Shown here: piece by piece, positions 26,874-36,100 of the stretch | How the letters are laid out: every line of letters begins with the position of its first letter | Position numbering within the stretch: position 1 is the first letter of the stretch | NCBI GenBank assembly: GCA_964591455.1 | Contig: CAZQDZ010000022.1 | Location: 1 to 64,000 of the forward strand | DNA: 64,000 bases | Source of the DNA: RFSX01 sp964591455 | GTDB lineage: Bacteria > Bacteroidota > Bacteroidia > Chitinophagales > Saprospiraceae | Direction of reading: 5' to 3' | Position numbers and translations under genes: made by a program | Notes under the pieces: generated by a model | Databases searched by the model: none | Told to the model about the DNA's origin: nothing | Seen by the model: the letters and a program-made list of their open reading frames with translations, nothing else

Positions 26874-28229
26874 ATGAAAAATCCAAACATCATTATACTT
26901 AATGTAATTATCACAATATTTTTAATTGGCATATCAATAGATTGTATTTCTCAGCGAAATACAGTTTGGATTCGTGGCGCATCTCAAAACTCAAATGGAA
27001 TGGGGCCACTGGAACAAGAAATGTTAGCCAGAGGGTTTTTATTTGATAATTTAATGAATTCATCTTTTGATTTAGACTTGGGAGTTACTGCTGCTGCTGA
27101 CCAGCTTGAAGGTATAGTTGGAAATAGTGACAATGTATTAGGTATCGCGCATGATTATGGTGGAATTGTATTAAGAGACTTACAACTTCAGGATCCAAGC
27201 ATCACTGCAATGATTCTTGATGGGGTCCCTAATCAAGGATCTACAGGCCTAAGTGCTGCATTATCTGGGAATACTGGAGATCAATCACGTGCTCAGAAGT
27301 TAGTTGAAGCGGTCAATGGAATTATGGGAGATGATGATTGTAATGATTGTGGAATGATAGAAGCCTTCGAATCTTGGATTAATTCTCTTGAGGGTGGTAC
27401 TGAATTCCTAGATGATGTAGAGCATGATAGTGAAATAATTCAAAATCTTGATAGTCCTACAGTCCCATTTGCTATTCTTTATGGAACCGTAGATGAATTA
27501 TCCTTACATAGTCTAATGTCTTCTCGAGCCTTTCCATCTGATACTGATCATTTTTCTAGATGCTATACAGCAACGCTTAATAGAGAAAGAGAGTCAGCTA
27601 TGGATGCTACTACAAGGGCACTTATAGATAATGCTCAAGGCTTTTTTAGTAATGTTATTGCAGTAGTGACAGCCGCTTTAGATAGCACTGTAACTGGACC
27701 GGGTGCAATTATTTCTACAGCTGCACAATTCCTAACCAGTACGAGAGATAATATTTCAGCTCAGATTGAAGCTGTTAGAGTGAGGGATGAAGAACTTGCT
27801 CGAATATTACGATGTGAGCTTTCCAACCAATACGCTGCAGCAGATTGGCAATTACTACTTATGGAAAACTCAGAACGTGAACAGGTTGAAGTTGAAGTTC
27901 CTGGTCCGACAGTAGAATATGCAGATTGCATTCAACAATGTGGGATAGACATGGCATTTGGAGATTGGAATTCTAATCTTACTTGTGATGAAGCTTGTAT
28001 GGATTTAATGGCAATAATAGGAACAGAAATGGTAACAGTAATTCTTAGCGATCCTAATGATGGCTTATTGACTGAGTCAGAACAGAAACTAGACGGTGCT
28101 GAAAATGAATATCATTTAATGAATACAAATCATTTTCAAGAAACATCTGCATCAAATGATGACGCCGTTGATGCCTTAGAGGATATTTTTATGGGAGGTG
28201 CTGGTGCGGCCTTTATCGTTCCTAAGTAA
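26874..28229 (+). CDS. Secreted alpha/beta-hydrolase-like protein, copy 1 (Asp at nucleophile position)
   Basis: 451 residues with a signal peptide (about 1-27). The order of motifs is that of lipase/PGAP1-type alpha/beta hydrolases: oxyanion-side segment VWIRGASQNSNG (31-42), nucleophile elbow GIAHDYGGIVLR (90-101), then ILDGVPNQGSTG, matching the family 'GTPHqGS' motif. Near the C-terminus SDPNDGLLTESE and NTNHF supply the expected acid and His. The family elbow GHSxGG reads AHDYGG here, so the nucleophile would be Asp94, as in haloalkane dehalogenases and epoxide hydrolases (GHDWGG). The C-terminal region has two CxxxC pairs. The substrate is unknown. It shares its last about 90 residues with the fragment at 25505-25774. 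Confidence 0.7.
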   Translation: MKNPNIIILNVIITIFLIGISIDCISQRNTVWIRGASQNSNGMGPLEQEMLARGFLFDNLMNSSFDLDLGVTAAADQLEGIVGNSDNVLGIAHDYGGIVLRDLQLQDPSITAMILDGVPNQGSTGLSAALSGNTGDQSRAQKLVEAVNGIMGDDDCNDCGMIEAFESWINSLEGGTEFLDDVEHDSEIIQNLDSPTVPFAILYGTVDELSLHSLMSSRAFPSDTDHFSRCYTATLNRERESAMDATTRALIDNAQGFFSNVIAVVTAALDSTVTGPGAIISTAAQFLTSTRDNISAQIEAVRVRDEELARILRCELSNQYAAADWQLLLMENSEREQVEVEVPGPTVEYADCIQQCGIDMAFGDWNSNLTCDEACMDLMAIIGTEMVTVILSDPNDGLLTESEQKLDGAENEYHLMNTNHFQETSASNDDAVDALEDIFMGGAGAAFIVPK

Positions 28230-29188
28230 TGACTTCTTTGGACAGTCTAATATCGTGAAAATATAGAGGTACTTATCTCTATTCGTTTTGTTTGGGCATT
28301 TATTCGAATTGTCGCAAAATAACATCCTATATAAATTCTGAGATCATTGTTATTATAGTCCTTTGTACCTAGTCCTATAGTTGTGTAAAAACTTTAAATT
28401 TATAATCAAGGATTATTTGAAAAGAGCAATACTTCACAACTTTAAATTATTATGATCAAACCTAAACCATGCTTTCTTCGGCTGCACTTATTTCTCTTGC
28501 TTTTGACATTATTCACTTTAGCATGTATTCAAGATGATTTTTCTGGTGATGGTGGAGGCATTGAAATCAGATGTGGCATCACGCCAACGCTACAAGTAAG
28601 TTTCACTGCAAATACTGCCACTTTCACTAAAGCAGCAGACCCCAAGGAGCAATCTCTATTATCAGAAACTGAACAAGCTCTATCCAATCCCACATTTACG
28701 CATTGTGATATTATATATGGCATTGCTGATGATGGCACCTATTATTCAGAGATCCAACTGGTCTATCCTGATAATTATCCATATTATCCTACTCGTACTA
28801 TTGGACAACAATACGTGTCCAATGAATACAAAGCTGATAAGATAGTGACTTGTGATGGTACTACTACCTATTACAACATTGCCGGAGATATTATCAATGA
28901 AGAGTTTATTGACAACTCTGTCAATGTAGAGCAGTTCTCTGGCCTCATTAGAGATTTGTCAGAATGTACATCTCTTACTACTCAAGAAATGTCTTGGCTT
29001 ATGGAGGCCTTTAGAGAGGCTGGTTATGACATGAGTACGTTCAATGACGACCTTGATGTACTTACTCACACTTATCCAGATGGTTCTTTTTCTAGAGTAG
29101 TTATAGATAAAAATTTACAAACGCTAAGAGGGCAAGCTAATTTTGATGTAGCAGGTAATGTAACCTCAAAATCAAGTGTAAGCTTCAC
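27960..29188 (+). repeat. Long duplicated segment, copy 2
   Basis: Second copy of 25505-26733, same orientation. Together they imply an unequal crossover or gene conversion recent enough that no base change is visible across about 1.2 kb. Confidence 0.88.
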
Positions 29189-29324
29189 TGAGGGTTCTAC
29201 GGCTGGAAATTTAACTGTCTCCAATCATAGATTTGCAACGTATCTACCATCACCAATCAGTGGAACCAGACTTTGTATTACTCGACAAACATCTATAGAG
29301 AATTTCTCACTAATCAAAAATTAG
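28452..29324 (+). CDS. Lipoprotein, copy 2 of a tandem pair, function unknown
   Basis: 290 residues, the same protein as the lipoprotein at 25997-26869 except for one residue after the SFTE segment (Gly instead of Asn). The DNA of the last about 135 bases differs at many synonymous positions, showing that the 3' end has an older separate history and that the 5' part was homogenised. Lipobox TLAC, mature part acidic with several Cys. The downstream hydrolase gene starts five bases after its stop. It is probably translated as a pair with that gene. Confidence 0.75.
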   Translation: MIKPKPCFLRLHLFLLLLTLFTLACIQDDFSGDGGGIEIRCGITPTLQVSFTANTATFTKAADPKEQSLLSETEQALSNPTFTHCDIIYGIADDGTYYSEIQLVYPDNYPYYPTRTIGQQYVSNEYKADKIVTCDGTTTYYNIAGDIINEEFIDNSVNVEQFSGLIRDLSECTSLTTQEMSWLMEAFREAGYDMSTFNDDLDVLTHTYPDGSFSRVVIDKNLQTLRGQANFDVAGNVTSKSSVSFTEGSTAGNLTVSNHRFATYLPSPISGTRLCITRQTSIENFSLIKN

Positions 29325-29329
29325 AACCA

Positions 29330-30679
29330 ATGAAAAATCCAAACAACATATTGATAGCACTGATTACCTTAATAATATTAAGTGCAGTATCAGACTGCAT
29401 CTCTCAACGAAATACAATTTGGATTCGTGGCGCATCTCAAAACTCAAATGGATGGGGTAACATGAAGCAAGTCATGGAAGCAAAAGGCTTCTTGTTTGAG
29501 GATTTGGCTGATGCGTCTCTTGATCATGGATTAGGTGTCATAGCAGCTGCAGACCAGATAGAAGGCATGATAGGAAATAATGATAATGTACTAGGAATAG
29601 CCCATGATTATGGGGGTATCGTTCTGAGAAATGCACAACTTCAAGATTCAAGTATAAGTGCCATGATACTTAGTGGTGTACCTAATCAAGGATCAACCGC
29701 AATTAGTCAAGCAATATCAGCTGATCCTAGAAATCTATCACGTGCGCAACAATTAATAGAAAGAGTCAACGATATTAGGGAAGGTGATAATTGTGATAAT
29801 TGTGATAATTGTGGCACGTTAAATGCTTTTGAGTCTTGGATCAATTCTATAGAAGGTGGATCTGAATTCCTAGATGATGTAGCGCATGGAAGTACTATAA
29901 TAAACGATCTGGGAGAACCTACTGTTCCTTTCGCTATTATGTGGGGTAGTGTAGAAGAATTATCTTTGCATAGCATGATGGACTCAAGGGTCAATTCAAT
30001 CGACCTATTCACTCAATGCTTTGTAAGAAAACTTGGTCCAGCAAGGAGGAATGCTGATGATGCTATGACAAGATCCCTTATAGATAATACAATAGGCTTC
30101 TTTAATTCAGTTGTATCAGCGGTTTCCTCAATTGTTGATACTTCTACTAGTAGTCCATCTGCGATCATTAATGCCATAGCAAATTATTTGACGACTTCAA
30201 GACAAAATATAATTAGTCGTATTGAAGCTGTCAGAGAGACCGACGAAGCTCTAGCTAGAATCTTGCGTTGTGAATTATCTAACCAATTTGCAGCAACAGA
30301 TTGGCAATTATTACTAATGGAAAATTCAGATCTTGAAGAAACTGAAGTTGAAATCCCGACTGATTATACAGACTGTATTCAAGACTGTGCACTAGATATG
30401 GCATTTGGAGATTGGAATTCTAACCTAACATGTAATGAGGCCTGTTCAGATTCTGCGATGGGACCAAATACCGAATCTGTATTTGTATTTGTAAGTGATC
30501 CTAATGATGGTTTATTGACAGAAACCGAACAAAAACTAGAGGGTTATGCAGGAGAACCATATCACTTAATGAATACAGATCATTTTGAAGAGTCGTCTGG
30601 ATTTCATACTCCTTCTAGAGACGCTTTAGATGATTTATTCGAAGGAGGTGCTGGTGCGGCCTTTATCGTTCCAAAATAG
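29330..30679 (+). CDS. Secreted alpha/beta-hydrolase-like protein, copy 2 (Asp at nucleophile position)
   Basis: 449 residues from the ATG at 29330 (MKNPNNIL), which matches the start of copy 1; the frame opens earlier at 29273 inside the lipoprotein gene. It differs from copy 1 at roughly a third of its residues but keeps every motif: WIRGASQNSNG, elbow GIAHDYGGIVLR with Asp93, LSGVPNQGST, then SDPNDGLLTETE and NTDHF. Conservation of Asp in both diverged copies argues against a random inactivating mutation. A 9-base repeat gives DNC three times near residue 155, in a loop where copy 1 has DDDCNDC. A source of the left-hand mosaic fragment (25432-25490) is this gene's 3' part. Confidence 0.7.
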   Translation: MKNPNNILIALITLIILSAVSDCISQRNTIWIRGASQNSNGWGNMKQVMEAKGFLFEDLADASLDHGLGVIAAADQIEGMIGNNDNVLGIAHDYGGIVLRNAQLQDSSISAMILSGVPNQGSTAISQAISADPRNLSRAQQLIERVNDIREGDNCDNCDNCGTLNAFESWINSIEGGSEFLDDVAHGSTIINDLGEPTVPFAIMWGSVEELSLHSMMDSRVNSIDLFTQCFVRKLGPARRNADDAMTRSLIDNTIGFFNSVVSAVSSIVDTSTSSPSAIINAIANYLTTSRQNIISRIEAVRETDEALARILRCELSNQFAATDWQLLLMENSDLEETEVEIPTDYTDCIQDCALDMAFGDWNSNLTCNEACSDSAMGPNTESVFVFVSDPNDGLLTETEQKLEGYAGEPYHLMNTDHFEESSGFHTPSRDALDDLFEGGAGAAFIVPK

Positions 30680-30741
30680 CATTGGCAATTAATTATACAA
30701 TAACAAATTATAGAGACAACTTAGTCAGGGATTTAAGGTCA

Positions 30742-31917
30742 ATGGCTAAGTTGTTTTTATTTCTATGTATTGTTGTAATAGGATGCCAGGTAGCTAATGA
30801 GGTGGATAGAAAAATGTGGACAATACCCTCCTCCCCTCACTACAAACTATATCCGATTATATATAATGATATCGTAATCTTAGCTAGCGACTGCAATGGA
30901 GACAATTGCCTAAAAGCTATTAATAAGTATAATGGAGAAGTCGAATGGCAATGGGTGGCAGATGACATTTTATCAGGAGCCTATTATAATCTGACCCCTT
31001 ATGTTTTTTCAGAGATACTCCTACTACCTATAAAAGAGCATTTAATTGCTATAGATCTAAGAAGTGGCAAGATAAGGTGGCAAGATAGTAAAGCATTCTC
31101 TGGAGAACCTTATTTAGACGGGATAGGCTATCATGCAGTCAGGTCATATTTCAATCAGAAGAATAAAAAACACCTTATATATCTAATTGATATCACCAAT
31201 GGGTCCATGAAGGTAATTAAAGAAATAAACCAACCTGTCGAAGCGAACAGTTATGTCAGAACCCCTCATATATTCAAACTAAATGAAAGACCTAACGACA
31301 CCTTTCTTGTATCTAGCACAATAGAATATATACCTAATAAGCAAACCAATAGTTACTTATCATTCTGGTCGTTATCTCACCCAACGTCGACTCAGGACCT
31401 AAGCATATACAAGCCGAACTCAAAAGGATATGGCGTTACAAAACAATGTATTACTGATCATCCCTTCTCTTATTGGGTAGCCAATAATGAATTGGTTTGC
31501 ATTGATCTCTCCCAGCGCAAGGAAGTTTGGAGAACAAAGATGAAAAGAGGAATGCTTACCTCTAGGTTATCCCAAGATGAGAGACGATTGTATTATGCTT
31601 CTGAAGACGAAGTCTTATATGCAATAGACAAACAAGACGGTAGTATTACTTGGGAAGTCCCAATCGCAGGAACCCCTAGTAGACTATCTATTGATGACAA
31701 ATTACTATATCTCATAGGTGGAAGTGATGGTAATCTTTATGTAATCAACTCTGCTGATGGCCAGATAATATCAAAACAAAGAATCAGTAGGCATAATATA
31801 GAAAAGCAACACTTTTTAAGAAGAACTTTCATTGCTGAAGATAATCTACTAATTCTTAATGATGGGAAAAATTGGAAATGTATTCCACTAGAATCTGATA
31901 CAAAGCTGGCCTTATAA
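30742..31917 (+). CDS. PQQ-like beta-propeller lipoprotein
   Basis: 391 residues from the ATG at 30742; an earlier TTG at 30682 is in frame, but the ATG begins the signal MAKLFLFLCIVVIGC with a lipobox (VIGC). The mature part has repeats of the PQQ-enzyme/YxWN propeller type: LKAINKYNGEVEWQW, LIAIDLRSGKIRWQD, LYAIDKQDGSITWEV and LYVINSADGQIISKQ, as in BamB-like propellers. It is an envelope-anchored scaffold or binding protein of unknown partner. It is the last gene before ruvB inside the block bounded by ruvB direct repeats and follows the second hydrolase by about 60 bases. Confidence 0.8.
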   Translation: MAKLFLFLCIVVIGCQVANEVDRKMWTIPSSPHYKLYPIIYNDIVILASDCNGDNCLKAINKYNGEVEWQWVADDILSGAYYNLTPYVFSEILLLPIKEHLIAIDLRSGKIRWQDSKAFSGEPYLDGIGYHAVRSYFNQKNKKHLIYLIDITNGSMKVIKEINQPVEANSYVRTPHIFKLNERPNDTFLVSSTIEYIPNKQTNSYLSFWSLSHPTSTQDLSIYKPNSKGYGVTKQCITDHPFSYWVANNELVCIDLSQRKEVWRTKMKRGMLTSRLSQDERRLYYASEDEVLYAIDKQDGSITWEVPIAGTPSRLSIDDKLLYLIGGSDGNLYVINSADGQIISKQRISRHNIEKQHFLRRTFIAEDNLLILNDGKNWKCIPLESDTKLAL

Positions 31918-32012
31918 TAGTATTATAATTTATTACCAACATTTCAATAGCTAATCTCTGATGTTAACTTTCTGTTAGCCAACGTACATCAGATATAACA
32001 ATAACAAATATT

Positions 32013-32196
32013 AGCTTTTCTTAATATCTTCGCCAAAGATGACAAATCCAAACCTCGATCCTCATTCTGACCAGCTTTCTTCTGATGACAAGAAGATAGA
32101 GAAAGCCTTACGTCCTAAGTTACTCAATGACTTTTCGGGACAGCCTAAGATTGTGGACAATTTGCAGGTATTTATCCAGGCGGCTAAACTCAGAGG
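32013..32196 (+). repeat. Right exact direct repeat (ruvB promoter and 5' end)
   Basis: Matches 25142-25325 base for base. It includes the intact ruvB start. Confidence 0.9.
32024..32031 (+). promoter_or_regulatory. Candidate -7 box of ruvB
   Basis: TATCTTCG matches the Bacteroidota -7 consensus TAnnTTTG at seven of eight positions and lies only seven bases before the ruvB ATG, implying a very short or leaderless transcript. The same box is kept in the truncated copy at 25153-25160. No clear -33 TTTG was found, so this is tentative. Confidence 0.3.
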
Positions 32197-33064
32197 AGAG
32201 GCTTTAGATCATGTGCTACTGCACGGGCCTCCTGGGCTGGGCAAGACAACGCTTAGTCATATTATCTCCAATGAACTCGGGGCATCTATGAAGATGACTT
32301 CCGGTCCCGTCATGGAAAAGGCAGGAGATTTGGCAGGATTACTCACCAATCTGCAGGAAGGAGATGTGCTCTTTATAGATGAGATTCACCGTCTAAATAC
32401 CGTCGTGGAAGAGTATCTTTATAGTGCTATGGAAGATTACTCTATAGATATCATGATAGACTCAGGGCCTAGTGCCCGGACCATCCAGATTGAAATTAAT
32501 CCCTTTACTCTCGTAGGAGCGACCACGAGGATGGGCTTACTTACAGCCCCACTCCGAGCCAGATTTGGCATCAATTGCCATCTCGATTATTATGATATGG
32601 CTACAATAACCAAAATCATAAATCGATCAGCAGAAATACTAGAGATTCCTATAGACTCTAAAGGCGCCATAGAAATAGCTCGTCGTTCCAGAGGTACCCC
32701 GCGTATAGCCAATGCCCTCCTCAGACGTATCAGAGACTTTGCTCAGATAAAAGGTAATGGTACCATAGATCAAGAAATAGCCCAGTATGGTCTTAATGCC
32801 CTTAATGTAGATGAGAGTGGTCTGGATGAAATGGATAATAAAATCTTGTCTTGCATCATAGAAAAATTCAAAGGAGGACCTGTAGGTCTGACGACAATCG
32901 CTACAGCGGTATCAGAAGAAGCTGGCACCATAGAGGAAGTTCACGAACCCTTCCTTATCATGCAAGGATTTATACAGCGAACGCCTAGAGGTCGTGAAGC
33001 CACACAGAAAGCCTATGAGCACCTGGGCATCGTGCCGCCTGCTCAGAGTGGGAGTTTATTTTAG
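32039..33064 (+). CDS. ruvB: Holliday junction branch migration ATPase RuvB
   Basis: 341 residues, full length for RuvB. Walker A HGPPGLGKTTLS is at about 61-72, Walker B FIDEIHRL at about 115-122, sensor 1 GATTR and the arginine-finger region APLRARFG follow, then the C-terminal winged-helix domain (GPVGLTTIATAVSEEAGTIEEVHEPFL). It drives branch migration with RuvA during recombination repair; ruvA and ruvC are not nearby. A truncated second copy of its 5' end lies at 25168-25396, so the array between the two is bounded by direct repeats of this gene. Confidence 0.97.
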   Translation: MTNPNLDPHSDQLSSDDKKIEKALRPKLLNDFSGQPKIVDNLQVFIQAAKLRGEALDHVLLHGPPGLGKTTLSHIISNELGASMKMTSGPVMEKAGDLAGLLTNLQEGDVLFIDEIHRLNTVVEEYLYSAMEDYSIDIMIDSGPSARTIQIEINPFTLVGATTRMGLLTAPLRARFGINCHLDYYDMATITKIINRSAEILEIPIDSKGAIEIARRSRGTPRIANALLRRIRDFAQIKGNGTIDQEIAQYGLNALNVDESGLDEMDNKILSCIIEKFKGGPVGLTTIATAVSEEAGTIEEVHEPFLIMQGFIQRTPRGREATQKAYEHLGIVPPAQSGSLF

Positions 33065-33181
33065 TCCTGACTGCATCACCAGCAAGAAAACAACTTTACA
33101 GAAGGCGTACACCAATACGCTTCACATTTGTAGAGATAGCTGTTATATTAGCTAAGACTAATAACTACTTAACTTCCTATT

Positions 33182-36100
33182 ATGCAAGATATATCTGGAT
33201 TCTTCAGAATCAAGTGCACTGTTATTTTTATCATTCTAAGTGGCGGACTATTCTCACAAGACATTTGTGATGATGCGATTTTCATAGGGACACTAGGTTG
33301 TGATAATTTTCTTTTCGATGTTATTGATGACCCAAATTTTACGCCTGATCCAGAAGCCTTCGATTGTGTAAGTGGACCTACTGGGTGGCTAAGTTTCGAT
33401 GTCCTTCCAGGCGTAGATCGTGTCTTTGTTGCTGAAGCAGAAAGCTACAATTTATTTTATGGTTCCTGTGGCAACTTAACTGCAATTGGAAGCAATTGCA
33501 ATGACCTTACTTTACCTATTCAACAAGGAGAAACTCATTATATTTTAGTAGATGGCTTTGGCTCTGTTGCTGCTGAGCCATATATAAATCAAGAATGTTC
33601 CAGAGCAGCAAATATTTCAGGCAATTCGATTACAACTAATCTTAGTTGCGCTTCTCCTAGTTCTGGTCAGGGTTGTTCAGGAGATCATTCCCTCTGGTTT
33701 GTCTATGAGATTAGTAATGACAAGACCAAGTTGACTATAAAAACCGAATCCAGTACTGGGACTGCATATGTTTCAGCCTATGTAGAATGCGGGGTAGCGG
33801 AAATAGAACCCTTGAATGATGCCTGTTCGGAGACAATATGGGAGTCTGACTGTCTGACCAGCGGTACGATTATGATAGAGCTCATGACTGAGACGTCGGA
33901 TTTGGCTACAGATGTTACCATGACAATAACTGAAAACATAATTACAGATGAGAATGATGACTGTTTAGGAGCTGAAGAAATTTTTGACGATTTCCTTAGG
34001 TGTGGGATGTCAGAGACTGTAGAAGGACCCTCTAATGGATCTTGCAGTGATATAGAATCAACAGACTTTGACTGTGTAGAACGGGGCATCTGGTATACTT
34101 TCAGCACTGAAGAAGTTTTGCCAGTTTTTAATGTTTCTGGTGAAAATTGGGAGCTCTTTCGTGGACCTTGTGATCGACTAGAATCTATAATCAGTTGTGA
34201 ACCATCTTACGATGTCGAAAATTTTCAGGAAGACTTATACTATGTCCTTGTTGGAGAAGGTGGCACATTCTCTATTACCACATCTGATTTTCCAGATAAT
34301 TCAGATTGCCCAGAGGCCAACCAACTCAGTGTTGGCGAAAATGACATCGAACAATGTTGTGGTATAGCACAATGGTATTCTTTTGAAATTAATTCTGACG
34401 CTATATCTATTGAGATAAATAACCTAGATGACTCGGAGATATCCTTCTTTGACCAATGCGATCCAGGTCAATACTTCTTTCCTGATATTTCTGAAGAGAT
34501 AATCTTTAATCAATGTGATGGTCCTACAATTGTTATGAGGGTATTGATAGATGAGTGCAAAGAATATTCATTAGAAATTTCTGAGCTATCAGCACAAACT
34601 GACTTCTCCTCTAGTTGTCTAACTCCTTCTAGTTTTGGAATATTAGCTACTAATGCAGTTGATACTTGTAAAGTCACCGATAACACATTTGGTTGTAGAG
34701 AAGAGAATTGTATGGGGGTATCTTCTATATGGTATGAAGCCACTGCAGACGAGAATGCTGAGTTCATGACTATAGCAGTCAATGGTAATTTCCAAAATAC
34801 TATTGCGCTTAATATTTTACAAGAAAATTGCGAGGACACTTTATTCAATTGTATCAATCAGCCTTTATTATCCTTTGCTATACTGCCTAATCAGACTTAC
34901 CTCATTGAAGTAGTCAGCCAAGAATTCTTAGGCTTATTAAATGTATGTATCAACACAACTACTGCAACAACAAACTGTCCTTTTGATCCTGCGACAAGTA
35001 CCATATTACTAGATAGTCTATCTGGTTCTTTCAATAATACTGATGGTGTTGCCTCCAATAAATTTGGATTTAGTTATTCTAATTGTGATTCTATATGTTT
35101 GAGTATGGTGTTTGACACCGATGGACAAGAGTGGGTTGGGTCAGGCAATTTAGAGTGGAATGAAGAATGCATTTTTGGACAAGGTGATTGTAATGGAACT
35201 ATAGAAAATGCAGAGTTGGGTTCTTGTGTCAATTGCTGGGATTTCTTTTCTCCTAGATTGATTTTGAATGACTCTATTTATTATATGGACCTGATTGGTG
35301 ATGATAGTACAGATCCTACCAATGCTTTATTAGGGTCTGGCGTAATCCAAGTCCCTGCCAATCCCATTGACTCTGGTTTTGTAGAGATTCTAGCCCAGAA
35401 TTGGTCCGCCGATGAAACCTTTAATTATGAGGCACTCACACTAATCTGTTATGGTTCTGGTGTAACTGATAATGACAATGACGGCTTCACCTCAGATGTA
35501 GATTGCAATGATAATGACCCTAATATTTTCCCTGGTAATTCGGAGAGCTGTGATGGTATAGATAACAATTGTGATAATCAAGTGGATGAAGGGCTTCCTC
35601 TAATTACATATTACCAAGATCTGGATGGTGACGGTTATGGTAATCCGTCAGTAAGCATGGTCGATTGTCTGACGCCTGTAGGATTCATCAATAACTCAAT
35701 GGACTGTAATGACAATGACCCCAATATAAATCCATTTGCGAATGAAGTACCTAATAATGACATAGATGAAAATTGTGATGGCATAATAGAGATGATAGAC
35801 AATGACGGTGATGGTGCCAATTCTGATGAAGATTGTGATGATAATAATCCTAATGTATTTCCTGGCGCTGCAGAGTTGTGTGATGGCACAGATAACAATT
35901 GTAATCAACAGGTGGATGAAAACTTATCCTTCGTCACTTACTACGTAGATATGGATGGCGACGGATTCGGTAGTCCGTCTATGTCGGTCTCAGATTGTAC
36001 GCAGCCTGCTGGATTTGTGAATAACAATACTGATTGTGATGATAATAATAATCTTATCAACCCATCTGCTACAGAAGTGCCCAATAATGGGATAGATGAA

